Source of the DNA: Moniliophthora roreri
Lineage: Eukaryota > Basidiomycota > Agaricomycetes > Agaricales > Marasmiaceae
Direction of reading: 5' to 3'
NCBI GenBank assembly: GCA_001466705.2
Contig: LATX02000068.1
Location: 372,001-436,000 of the forward strand
DNA length: 64,000 nt
The notes below the pieces were generated by a model that made no database searches, had not been told where the DNA came from, and saw nothing but the letters and a program-made list of their open reading frames with translations. Positions 12,686 through 23,644 of the stretch are shown piece by piece. The position numbers and the translations under genes are program-made. The stretch's first letter is position 1. Each line of letters starts with the position of its first letter.

Positions 12686-12932
12686 CACCGGACTTTGCCC
12701 TTCCCGCCCTTGCCGCCGTCCCACCTGAGTCCCACTTGTTGTTGTCCAATTTCAGTTGTCACTTTCACTGATTCCGAACGATGCCCACTTTCAGCCACTT
12801 TCGTATTGTTCAATTCAATCTGACATCGTCTGACATACTCCGGAATCCCACTTGTGATCGACCATGATTCCCTGTGCCCAAGTTCCTGTGCGACCCACAT
12901 CTGAATCCACCTTGGGCTCCGGTCTCAGAAAG

Positions 12933-12938
12933 TATAAA
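12933..12938 (+). promoter_or_regulatory. TATA box of the SDR gene
   Basis: TATAAA lies 87 bp upstream of the SDR start codon, followed by a pyrimidine-rich stretch typical of fungal leaders. Confidence 0.5.
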
Positions 12939-13024
12939 GCCAGCCAGTTCTGGCCTGGTTTTGCACAAATCCCAACTCACTCACTTCATCAGCCTCTTTC
13001 CGACCTCACAAGTTCTATATATCA

Positions 13025-13893
13025 ATGTCTTCTCCATTGTCAGGCAAAGTTGCCATCGTCACTGGCTCTTCCCGTTCTATCGGTGCCTCCATCGCTAAGC
13101 GCCTTGCCAAGGTACGCAGTTGTCCTTCATGATCCATTCATATCTCCAAGATATTGATACGATCTCTAGGATGGTGCCACCGTCGTTATAAACTACGTTT
13201 CCAACGCCGACGCTGCAAACGAAGTTGTCAACGACATTAACTCCAAGGGCCCAGGCAAGGCCGTCAGTATCCGAGCCGATGTGTCAAGTGTGGAGGGAGG
13301 AAAGAAACTTCTCGACGAGACTGTCAAGCAGCTCGGAAAGGTCGACATTCTCGTATTGAACGCCGGTATTATGGGAAGCAAAGTCCTTGCCGATGTCGAC
13401 GAGCAATTCTACGATGACCACATGAACATCAACGTCAAAGGACCTTTGTTCTTGACGAAGGCTGCTGCTCCACTACTCCCCTCTGGTATGTTTACAGTTT
13501 CTACGCATTTGAACTTCTGATCTAAGGCATCTATCATCAGGTGGCCGCGTCATCTTCTTCTCAACATCGTTGACCAAGGCGTCCGCTGTCCTCCCCAATG
13601 CTCTTGTCTACGTAGCCTCCAAAGCTGCTATTGAGCAATTATCACGAGTTCTCGCCAAAGACCTCGGTGGTCGTGGAATCACTGTGAACACCGTATCTCC
13701 AGGACCAGTCGATACTCCTTTGTTCAGAGCAGGAAAGCCAGAACAGGTTATTCAATTCATTGCCAATCAGAACCCCTCGAAACGTCTCGGTCAACCTGAC
13801 GATATTGCCCCGATAGTGGCCTTCCTGTCAGGTCCTGAGGCTGGCTGGATCAACGGCCAGAACATCCTGGTTAATGGAGCGTTCGTCGTGTAA
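13025..13893 (+). CDS. Classical short-chain dehydrogenase/reductase
   Basis: Three exons (13025-13111, 13170-13485, 13541-13893) join in phase to 251 residues, the usual size of a classical SDR. The cofactor motif TGSSRSIG is at residues 13-20, NAG at 93-95, the catalytic Ser at about 144, and Tyr158 and Lys162 in YVASK. The C-terminus has NTVSPGPVDTP and the final WINGQNILVNG strand. The arrangement resembles NADPH-dependent reductases of the trihydroxynaphthalene/versicolorin reductase group, which reduce aromatic ketones or quinones. It is divergent from the polyketide synthase with a TATA box and shared promoter, so it probably acts on the same product. The substrate is not visible from sequence. 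Confidence 0.93.
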
Positions 13894-14169
13894 AGGTATC
13901 GTAGAGAGTTCAGTAGATCTTAGATCGCATCACGTATATTGTTTTGTATTTAATCTTGTACAACGAAAAGCATTTTAACTCGCAATGACGTATCAGCGAC
14001 GCATACACGAGACACAAGAAGTGAGTTTAGTGAGTTCAAGAAATACAGGAATATTCAGTACAATAAAGTTTGATTTGACTGAACAGGCATCAGCGTCTAG
14101 GCTCTGGACAGTCTGTGACCCACTTACTTGGCATGCAGGAGAGATTGATGGGTATGGAAGTTTATTCAT

Positions 14170-17100
14170 TCACTCGAGGTCTTCAGGACTCCACCCATAA
14201 TGATCACGTAGTCGCTTGCTAAACTGTTTCAGCATGACCGGAGTGATGGTGCTATCCGGGTGTGCTAGACATTTGAATGAGAAAGTTTGCACGCCTGCTT
14301 TCAAATTTGAATTGACTCACGCTTATGGAACGAGATGGGCTATACGGAGAAAGAAGAAAGGGGTCAGGTTTTGCATGATGACGTTGACAATCAAAACACA
14401 CATTATCCTTCGAATTCCTCGGAGTGAACTTGACGCTAGATCCCGCAGTGGATGGATCAACGTCAAAGCCAACATCTTCCATCACCTGTGACCAAACTAG
14501 TCAGAATATAGTAAGTAATCGATAAAATAAAGTTTTACCTTGACGAAAGTATCCCACTTCATTCCCGCGCTACCCTTGGTCTCATCTTCGGCGGTGTGCA
14601 GAATCTGATGCATGTAGCCTCGAGTCTTCCTGCGGAGACTAGCAAAGAAGTTACGCTTCTCCTTCTTCTCATGCGGAGTTTCTTCTTGCTCTTTACCGAC
14701 ACCCAAACGAGCAAGGACACCTTTGGGTTTGATATTGGAGAACAGGGAAGCATGATCAGGTCGCGATTTGACCTTGTTCTTGGGTGCATCCAGATTCTCA
14801 GACTTGATGTATGACCTCGCGGATTCAGCCGTCGTCTGTGAAATGGGTAAGGAGAAAGTTGAGGCCGAAGCAGATGTCTGAGTTGTAGTGGATGGCCTCG
14901 GCTTCGCGGCAGTAGGCGACGTAGGCGTTTTAGCACCCTTTCCCTTTGCAGGGGTTGGCGAGGTCGGAGGTGAGGCAGCAGGAGCAGGAGCAGGGGCAGG
15001 GGCAGGAGTTTCCTCATCTTCGGATTCATCCTTCTCATCTTTCTCATCCTTGGCCTCACCACCAGCCTTCTTCTTCTTCTTCTTGGGCTTCTTTTTCTTC
15101 TTCTTCTTGCTCTTCGTCTCACCTTCCTCATCTTCTTCGTCAATACCGTCTAGACCGTCTGAAGTCCTGGGGGGTGGCGCCTTCTTGCCGGTAGCACTGC
15201 TGGACTTCAGATTAGCGCTAGACTGGAACATACGACCTTGGGAAGCGATTAGCGCAAGACGGATTTGGATCTACACGTTGATCATACCTCGTAGCGACGA
15301 CAACAACTTCAAGAAGGGATTGCCTTTGTACTCATCCTGGGCAGGATCTTCTGTATCGCCCTTTGCATTAGACCACTCAGCGTCGTGGACAGTGTCCATC
15401 GCCTCCCTGAGCATCTCTCTCAGTTCATCTTCTTCATCAGTGTTGTAGCCGCTCTCATCGTCTCCCTCATTGTCAGAGTCGTCGCTACTGTCGTCGCTGT
15501 CGCTCCAGTCATCGTCTGTATCTGATACATCTTGGAGGGGCGGCATAGAGTCATCGCTCTCGTATGCTGGCTCAATAGCAAGCGGCTTCTTCTTGCCCTT
15601 CTTGCCAGCGGCTCTAGGGGCCGCGCCATCATCTTCGTCATCAGACTCGAATTCGCCAGCAAGACCAGTGATGTGGTAGGTGTGCCAATTTGGGGTAGGC
15701 TTGATGGCAGCTTTCAGACCCCAGAGGTTATCGATGTTCCTTCCGGAGGCATTCTTGTAATTCTACGATAAGCTGTCAGTAAACCGATCGAGCTGTTTTT
15801 CCAATAGAATAGGGTACCATGTTGATAGTCTTCCACATATTGCTAAGAACATCTGCTTTCTTGGTCCTTTCGAGCGGGAAAATGTGATCTTTGAAGTTGG
15901 CAGATTTCTGCGCAGCTACTTCCGAGTACAGTTGCGCATCGACCCATTCCTGGAACTCAGGAGGCATTTCACGAGGCTGATCTACAATGCCCTTTGCATC
16001 AGGGTGGAGAAGAGGCGTCTCGAGGTAGGTTTGCAGTTGGACAACCCACTGCAAGACAGGATCAGTAGCCGATCATAGTTGAGCGGACAATCTTACCGAG
16101 AGATCACCAACGGCATCCCACAGGGCTTGGGGAAACCTCCGAGCTTCCTTGGGTGCCTCATCGACAGCATCATGCAGGATTTGGTACAAGATCGCCTTAG
16201 GGTAGGGTGCCCTTGGGAAGCAAAGCTCGACAACAATGGAATCAAGGAAGGATCGACAAGCCTCCCGTACTTCCTGCCAGTCGAATATGGTCTCTTTTTC
16301 CCCGGCCTCACCTTCCTTCTCCTTGAAGTATCGAGCGTAATGAGCTGGGTACAAGATCCTTCACGTTAGCTCACGCTTCTCCAGACGAAATAGGTGGCAT
16401 CTTACGAGTTGTCTTGGCCAAAACGCCAAACTTAGTCTGGAGAAGGTCGACGACGATATTCACCATATCGTACAGGACAAGATAATGAGATTTTAGGTCT
16501 TCCTTGGTCTTCAATTGTTGGACGATCTGTTCATCCGATATTCCATCGGTTTGCAGTTCACACAGGCTGTCTGCAACGAGTTTCCAAGCAGAAGCAAGCA
16601 TGTAGGCGTTGTGTATTCTGAGCCCAAGGTCTTAGTTTCGAATGAAGCGATACCCACACGTGTGAACACTACCTGGTCGAAATGATCGAAGCGATGTAGG
16701 TTGGATTTCGGCTTGGATCTTGATTGTCCTTCCTGTTCTGGAGCGTACGAGCCTTCAACTCATCTTGGATAAGTCCGTAGAAGAGATCAGGATCCTTGAG
16801 ACCTCTAACATCGTCGATGGCGCCTATACATGGCTAATATCAGTATGTTTCAGCGTCGTCGACAGCGCGCCACTGGCCATTGAATTGAGAAATCGCGATG
16901 TTGACGCATTCTTCGATGCGGAAGGGTGCTCTTAAGGATTTTTGAGCTTTTTCGACGAGGTCCTCTGAGTAAAAAAATGAGTTTGCAAACGAGATACGAA
17001 TGGATGTCCTAACAGACCAGCCAGAAGGTCCAATTTTTCTCTTCCTGTCATTTTACTCGTCAAGATGAGCTCTCCGGTGCCTCTGGCGCCATATTTTCCA

Positions 17101-17252
17101 TTGCGGAGGATAAGGGCACGTTCAGTGGTAGGCCGCACAACAGAAGTACCGTCAGCTCGTTTCCCACTTTTCTGGACATCTTGGGGACCTTTCTTGACGA
17201 TAGCTCGTGAAGCAGAGGGCTTCGACGTTTTTGTAAGTGCCTTGGGAGGCAT
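14170..17252 (-). CDS. Large charged protein with a HicA/YcfA-like C-terminal domain
   Basis: A multi-exon gene encoding roughly 800 residues. The start is taken at MPPKALTKTSK because the next exons follow in phase. The N-terminal half is helical and of no family I know. The middle is acidic (runs of D/S/E around 15,420-15,560), then strongly basic with poly-lysine (about 15,060-15,115), then a PAPAPAP linker. The last roughly 75 residues (WDTFVKVMEDVGF, AGSSVKF, FHKPHPDSTITP, MLKQFSKRLRDHYGW) have the spacing of the small dsRBD-like HicA/YcfA fold: GF, a GS turn, a histidine strand and a terminal helix. A 19-nt micro-exon (14321-14339) encodes PISFHK. Role unknown. Basic and acidic tracts suggest a nuclear or nucleic-acid-binding protein. 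The HicA relation is by eye. Confidence 0.8.
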
Positions 17253-17814
17253 TTACGCACGTCACTTTGAAGGTTGAAGAAGGAGAAGGTTTTTGGTTGA
17301 AATCTCAGGTAAGTAGAAACCGTCAGAAGCTTACCACGATCTCACAAGGCTCTCTTCTCGTCTGTCACGCCGCGTCACCTGTACTGCATAGCTCTGGATC
17401 AGCTCGACTCTGAACGACCACCTCATTATTCCTTGCTCCTTTATACAGTGCGATTATGCAGTGCGAATACACGGATTAATCACAAAGGAGTTTTGATTAT
17501 TTCTCGAGGAAGATGTCCGAAACATGTCTGTTTCCTGTGCCTTACCAACTCATCAATCGTACTGCCTCGCAAACATCGCGACGACATTCAATGATTCATC
17601 ATTTTCGCTACTCACCAACCCAGACGTCCCTGTCCACGCAAGTATGCCTGTCATAGAACGACATGTGTGCTGGCAATCAAATGCTTAGCTACCAACTGAC
17701 GGGAAATGGATCACAGGCCAACACTATAGCATCGAAACTGCCCCGGCCATTTCTCTTCACTGTCCCTTAGTTTAATTTCTTCCTTCTGCGCCTGCAGCTA
17801 CCGTATAGCTTTGG
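17253..17814. other. Divergent intergenic region
   Basis: The 560 bp between the start of the HicA-like protein gene and the start of the membrane protein gene. It is pyrimidine-rich, with no ORF, RNA gene or repeat I can support. It presumably holds both promoters. Confidence 0.5.
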
Positions 17815-19579
17815 ATGGTTGCTTTCAACGTTACTGGTGAATTCACCTCTCCTCGAGCAATGTCTTTTGAAAGCTGATCCGTTTTGTAGTGGAAGACAGC
17901 TCTCCTTTAATAACTTATTCGCCGCCAGGAGCTTGGGCAGACTCTGACCCCAATGACGCTTTGAAATCTGTAGGCATTCAAATTGCAAGCTCCCCCCCAA
18001 TATCTCATCTCCCTCATCACCGTGCAGCGTTACTCTGGAGAATCGATACGAACGACGCGAACACGGGGCGCTCAGGCGACGATTATTTTCAATGGTACGC
18101 GCTTAGTCCTTGTGCTAGGTATTTTTTAGCTGATCGCACAATCTCACCACGACAGGCACTGGTATATCCATTTTCGGATTCGACAAACCAAACTTTGGAG
18201 CTTTCACTGTAACTGTTGATGGACAAACGGTTGATTCTGGGAATGCTGCCACTACCAATAGCTCGCCAAAGAAGTTGCTGGCTTCAATACATGGTTTAAA
18301 GAAGGGGCCTCATACCGTTATCGTAACTAACGACGATACAAGCGACATCAACATCGATTACATGGATGTTCAGCATGAAGGAGGACTCGAAGGGTCAGTA
18401 TAGTAGTCTAGTTGCATTCCGGCTATTCTAAAGTGCTCATGTTTTTAGAGCTACAGTTGTCACTTCTATGATCGATGACACCGATCCCAAGATTGACTAC
18501 CAGCCTCTAAATGCCTGGCGGACCAATAACGCAGACGCGTTCATGAACAGGACGCTTCAGTAAATAGCACTGTTCTTTTGAGTAATGCTCGCTAAAGACT
18601 GTATTATTTTAGCTTTGCCCGAACCAATGGTGCCAGCGTCTCCTTGTCATTCACTGGTGAAGCGATAGCAGTGTATGGAACGGTTTCGGATGACCATGCC
18701 AATATGCGTATGTCGTTAAACGGCCAAACTACGACGCTTTCGGCAGGGTCGGGTGTAGGGGGTGTGGGCGCTGCTACCTATCTTCACCCACAAGTATTGT
18801 TGGTAAGAGCTCGTCACACCTTGGTTCGGCACTTGTAGTTTTACCACAACATTAGTACTTCGCAGACGGCTTAGGCGCAGGAACGCATTTGATATCGGTG
18901 ATCTCGGATATCAGGGATGAGACTGCTCCTTTCATCGATGTGGATGCATTTGTTGTCTTTTCATTTGATGGTGGTAACAGCACCGGCACCGGTATTGGCA
19001 GCAATTCAGGGTAAGTTCTAAGTGCTTCTAGTTGACAGTCGTATCATTTCGTTCCCGCGCAGGCCTCAGTCCTCTCGGAGTGTCCCCACAAAGACAATCG
19101 TTGGTGCCGCTGTCGGAGGTGGCATCGCGCTCTTAGTGTTCATAGCTTTAGCGGTATTTTTCATCCTTCGCAAACGACGCAAACGAAAAAACGTTCCATC
19201 ACCGATGACTCCTGTCCTTCCATTCCAACGGACTGACATGGCCGAATCACAACGAGTATTCAACTTCCCCCCGCCAGTTTCCAAGAAATCTAGGTTCTCA
19301 ATGCATTCGATTGCTCCAAGCTACTACGGCGCGTCCTTACTGCCTAGTAAACCGAGTCGCTCCCGCGTCATCAGCGACTCGGGATCCTCTGCCACGTCTT
19401 CAGATGTAATTAAGCTGGGTGTTCCAAAACCGCCCTCAAGTAACCGCTCTGTATCGCTGGCATCAGTAAGTCACTGTCGTACCAAAACACCGGTGTGTGA
19501 GTGATGCTGATGTTAAACCGAACTGTAGGACTCGCCCATAAGGCCAAGGCCACCACCTCCGTTGGACCTGGCAACATAA
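17815..19579 (+). CDS. Single-pass membrane protein with a beta-rich ectodomain
   Basis: About nine exons. The chain begins MVAFNVTVEDSSPLITYSPP and ends PPPPLDLAT. The ectodomain has two related modules, each opening with a V-x-D-x-x-P-x-I-x-Y pattern (VEDSSPLITY and IDDTDPKIDY) and containing an F-x-G-T/A-x-I-x-(V/I)-(Y/F)-G strand (FNGTGISIFG and FTGEAIAVYG). A Ser/Gly-rich stalk precedes one transmembrane helix (GAAVGGGIALLVFIALAVFF) and a stop-transfer run of Arg/Lys. The cytoplasmic tail is Pro/Ser-rich. Agaricomycete genomes carry many proteins of this design, usually without assigned function. I see no N-terminal signal peptide, so an upstream exon may be missing or the protein may insert by its single helix. 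Confidence 0.85.
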
Positions 19580-19943
19580 ATTTCCAGCGATTTCGTCCTT
19601 ATTTTGGTTTATTTATGTTGAATCACCGTGTTTCTATGTACAGATTGGAATAAATTCCGATTCCTTTACATCTTAGGATGAGTTTGATCAGAAAAAAGTC
19701 GGAATGATTGTTTACCTTTGTGAGGCAGTGAGCGAGTGTCAACAAAAGGCTCCCATCATCTTGTCGCTTGACTTCCACCACCCTTTGGATCCCTTTCTTC
19801 TCTCTTTCTGAGCTGCGCTCCTTTATTGCTCATTTCTTTGGTCGTCCTTCTTTTCTTCGTCAGGCAAACCTTTACCTCGTCCTTGTACAATCAATTCGAG
19901 CAGGCTCCTTTTCGAAACGCAACTTTCTTGAACATTCAGCACG

Positions 19944-20569
19944 ATGGGTAATCTTATGTGGCATGATTTTGCACGCTTTGTGTCCATCACTGCCAGCTTG
20001 TGTGCGTAGACTTGCTCTGTTGCTCCTCTGACCCTTCTGACCCCATTTCCAGACGCTGTATGGTCGGGATTCTATGGCATCTTCTTCCGTAAATTCTTTT
20101 GGGACTTTGTTGGAGGCACTCTTCGTGACCCCGGAGGTCTTCAGTGCGTTTAAACAAACCGGTGCTTTTGGGTGTGCTTGACTAACAAATGTTTCGTAGA
20201 CCCTCGGCCGGCGCTCAAGTCTTTATCACTCTTATCGTGAAGAATCCAATCATTCAGATATTCGCGATGGTAGTCGGTAGTCTCATGGTCACTTTGGAAT
20301 ATCCTCTTCCGCAAATTAAGGGACTTGCAATTCATCGAAGTTTTGCCTTGAGAATTGTTGGGCTCCTGTTCCTATCTTTCTTGTGTCTCTTGTACTACCA
20401 GGTTTGTTGCGTCCGCTCGTATACTCTGCATTCACTGACCGATTTACACCAGGGAACTAATGCGGGACTCTGGGGTCTTATTGCTGCCGGTGCTTATACT
20501 CGTGCGCAGTTACGTGGAGAAGTAATGGAGGAGGCGAAGGATAACAGGGGCAAGGGTGGACGGGCTTGA
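19944..20569 (+). CDS. Small multi-span membrane protein of a conserved fungal family (DUF7727-like)
   Basis: Four exons (19944-20001, 20053-20143, 20200-20401, 20453-20569) give 155 residues. It opens MGNLMWHDFARFV, continues with FFRKFFWDFVGG and RDPGGLQPS, then has about three hydrophobic helices and a short hydrophilic tail. I recall this as a basidiomycete-wide uncharacterised membrane family, probably the one listed as DUF7727; the number should be checked. No function can be given. Confidence 0.85.
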
Positions 20570-20859
20570 TCTTGGATCACCATCCGGCCCTTGCGGTCTT
20601 CATGGCTTTTGCTTCTGGTGTGGTGAGGAGGGCGCTTGAAATAGTGGACTTGTCCATTATCCGTTCCTTTTTTTTGAAAGAGATGAAGAACAAGTCATTC
20701 ATGGTTCCAGGATGCTCTGTATACTACCTAAATTTGTGTCTCCGTACCTTGAATACTTGCAATTTTGAGCTGTGCTCAGGATCGTGGTCAAAAACTCGTG
20801 TGATTTGTTGGATATGCGGCCATTCATCACCTCGGGTTGCACAACTGAACTTCAGCGCT

Positions 20860-22221
20860 ATGCTTCCCCCCGAGATTATCTCCAAAATTCCTTCGACTTA
20901 TGAAAAGGCTTTGGCATCCGGAGATTTATTCTCCTTCCCTTCAAGCGTTCATCGGCACCCGGAATCTGGTATAGATGTGATTGATCTCCCAACTTTAGTA
21001 CGAGAGCAGGTCTGACATCGTACATTCTAATTCGATCTAGTACGAAATCCGCTTGTGTCCTGCTCTCCAAAGGAAACCACACCTCCCCACTCCTCATTTC
21101 GGTGAAGAAAATTTGGACGACGTGACGAAAGCTGTGGAGGAGACCAGTCCCAAGAAATCAGATCCTTTTGCGCCTCCTTACACCGGACTGTTCGTCGGAT
21201 ATCTTCGCGATGAGAGGGAAGATAATGAAGAATATGTCGTATTGGTGCGTCTCATACGACCTGTTCAAAGAAATCTATCTCAGCCTTCTGACTATATTTC
21301 AGATGAACAAGTACTCTGTCGTGCCCGAACACTTTCTACTCGTAACAAAAGGTCAGAAGCTCTTCCTTTCAGCAGAAACCAAGTTTCTCAGTATCTACTA
21401 CATGTCCAGAGTTTCGATCACAATCATCACCTCCCACCCCCAGTGATTTGGTGAGCGCGTACGCTCTACTCGTGGCTGCTAGTAAGGCTCGCAAAAACAT
21501 GATTGCTTTCTACAACTGTAGGTATAAAAATGGAGCGATCTTCATCTTACTGATAACATTTTGCCAGGTGGGGATCTCAGCGGAGGTATTCAATGTGCTG
21601 TCTAGTTCTTTACAACTTGCTTACCTTCTTCTCGCGCAGCTAGCCAACCTCATAAGCATCTACAATTCATTCCGCTCGAGAACGACGATGCACCAATTGA
21701 GGTCCTCGCAAGAGACATCAAATTAGAGAATGCTGGTTAGTTATTTTACAATGCTCAGGCCTCTATCTCACTCAACCATAGATAAACCATTCTCCATCAC
21801 GAAGCTACCCTACGCAAATCATGTATTTCGTTTTCCCCCTCGACTTGCGTCCTCCAAGCCAGAAGAAGTGGAACGTGTTTTGACGGATGCTTTCATCTCT
21901 CTCCTTGACCTTGCTATCTCCACGATACGACACGACGCAGATTACCCTGCTAGAAAGGCGTCGTATAATGTGATACTCAGCCTCGAGCACATGTATGTCA
22001 TTCCTCGAAAAAGGGAGACGTATACTTTGTCAACAACCGGGGGGATTTTGAGCATTAACTCGTTGGGTTATGCTGGCATGCTTTTGGTAAAGAGCGAAGA
22101 GGAGCTGGAGGCGGTGAAAAACGAAGGTATTGGCAAGATCTTGAGGTCGATTGGCTTGGAGAGTGTTCATGACATTCAGGTTGCCGGAGTCACTAACGAT
22201 CACGATGAACCTCGATTGTAA
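20860..22221 (+). CDS. Diadenosine tetraphosphate (Ap4A) phosphorylase, APA1/APA2 type
   Basis: About six exons give a protein of roughly 320 residues. The catalytic HIT-like motif reads ASQPHKHLQFIP, in which the second His is the nucleophile. It is preceded by MIAFYNCGDLSG as in yeast APA1 and APA2. Other family landmarks are YSVVPEHFLLVTKEF, HVFRFP and the C-terminal NVILSLEHMYVIPR. The 65-nt intron after LLVTK restores the EFRSQSSPPTPSDLV frame. The enzyme cleaves Ap4A with phosphate to ADP and ATP, keeping dinucleotide levels down in the cytosol or nucleus. The gene is intact. It is tail to tail with ETF alpha. Confidence 0.92.
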
Positions 22222-22368
22222 CTTGTCATCTAGATGTAGACATCCTAGAAGCCGTAGACACGGGCTTTCTGTCATTTCGCAGTTTTAATTCTGAGATACA
22301 ATAAATTCTAGGACATTGAGTGTGGATACAAATGCCTATCAAGTGCGGAAGCTTCAGCGTAGCTTTTA

Positions 22369-23526
22369 CTACTGTTTGAGTTTCTCGATTAACTGCGGAA
22401 CAACCTCGTACAAGTCACCCACAAGACCAGCGTCGGCGACCTGGAAAATGGGTGCGTCGGGGTCCTAATGAAACGTTAAACGTTAAGAAATAGAATCCGA
22501 CACAGAAATGCGTGACCATACCTTGTTAACTGCAACAATGAGTTTAGAATCCTTCATGCCAGCGAGATGCTGGATGGCTCCTGATATACCAAGGGCGATG
22601 TATAATTCCGGTGCAACCGCTTTACCCGTCTGACCCACTTGTAACGAGTTGTCTGCATAGCCTGCATCAACCGCGGCACGCGAAGCACCGACTGCAGCAC
22701 CTAGAACATCGGCAAGAGGATAGAGTGTAGCAGCAAAAGTTTCGGCATTTTTCAAGGGACGACCCCCAGAAACAACACGACTGGCAACACTGAGGTCTGG
22801 GCGATCGGATTTCGCAAGCTGCGTCTTGACATGCCGAGTTGGCAGGTCAGCAACGTTAACGGGATCGACCGCCTTGACCTCAATGTCCTTGCCGTCCTCA
22901 GTGGGTGCAGCATTGAAGGAGGTTCCGCGGACAGTGAAAAACTTGACAGGTATGGCAGAAGAAAGCCGCACAGTCGAAATGGCATTGCCGGCATAAATCG
23001 GTCGGGTGAATGTCGTGGTGTTGGACGAGGAGTCGTGCTCGAGGGATGTTATTTCTGAAACTGATGGGACATCGAGCTTCGCAGCGACCCTAGGCAGAAG
23101 TGACTTGGCGAAGGAGGAAGGTGCAGAGACAACGTGTGTGTACTGAGATTCCGACAAGATTTTCTCCAGTAGAGGAGATATCGTCTCGGGCAACGGCTGA
23201 GCGTATAGCTCGGAAGTGGAATGAAGCAGAGAAGTCAAGCCCTTGAGCCTTAACCCGGTTTAATTGAAGACACAGTAGTTGAAGCAGGGTGTCACTCACT
23301 TCTTTATCTTCTCTACGACCTCTGGAACTTGATCCGAGCCGCCCACTACGAGGCCAGTGACTTTTCCACCCAACTGTTCTGCCGCGGTCAGAGCAGACAG
23401 CGACCCGGGTTCAATAGCACCCTGTCTGTGCTCAATAAAGATCAACGTATTTGGGGATGACGCAGTTGCATATTGTCGTAGGAAGGATCTGCAAACAAGA
23501 AGGCGTCTGCCTGTCGACAGGAGCAT
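22369..23526 (-). CDS. ETFA: Electron transfer flavoprotein alpha subunit, mitochondrial
   Basis: Three exons give about 350 residues. The N-terminus ([20 protein letters not shown]) is a basic amphipathic mitochondrial presequence. The N-terminal domain starts [11 protein letters not shown]. The C-terminal FAD domain has [45 protein letters not shown] and [20 protein letters not shown], the classical ETF-alpha signature. The protein pairs with ETF-beta to pass electrons from acyl-CoA dehydrogenases to ETF-ubiquinone oxidoreductase. Its start codon lies only 118 bp from that of PEX5 on the opposite strand. Confidence 0.97.
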
Positions 23527-23644
23527 TGTGATGGAAATGAGGAAGACGGGGGCGGACTTTTCGGCGAACGGGGTCCGAGAGAGAGAGTTTCGTGTGATTT
23601 TCGCCGGTTACCCACACACCATTTCTTCATCTCCAACTCCCATC
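23527..23644. promoter_or_regulatory. Compact bidirectional promoter of ETFA and PEX5
   Basis: The 118 bp between the two start codons must hold both 5' leaders and core promoters. No TATA box is evident. The arrangement suggests joint control of a mitochondrial and a peroxisomal gene of fatty-acid oxidation. Confidence 0.55.

Larger units (their letters stand above)
12085..13024. promoter_or_regulatory. Shared divergent promoter of the polyketide synthase and the SDR
   Basis: These 940 bp separate the two start codons and contain no credible gene. They hold two CACGTG palindromes (12671-12685), a TATAAA for the SDR (12933-12938) and short direct repeats such as TCTGACAT twice near 12830. 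The head-to-head arrangement suggests co-regulation of the two genes. Confidence 0.6.

Noticed and set aside
14888..15448. Long plus-strand open frame of 186 residues
   Set aside because: It is the antisense shadow of the Lys/Glu-rich and Pro/Ala-rich exons of the HicA-like gene; its Ser/Phe repeats follow from that composition.
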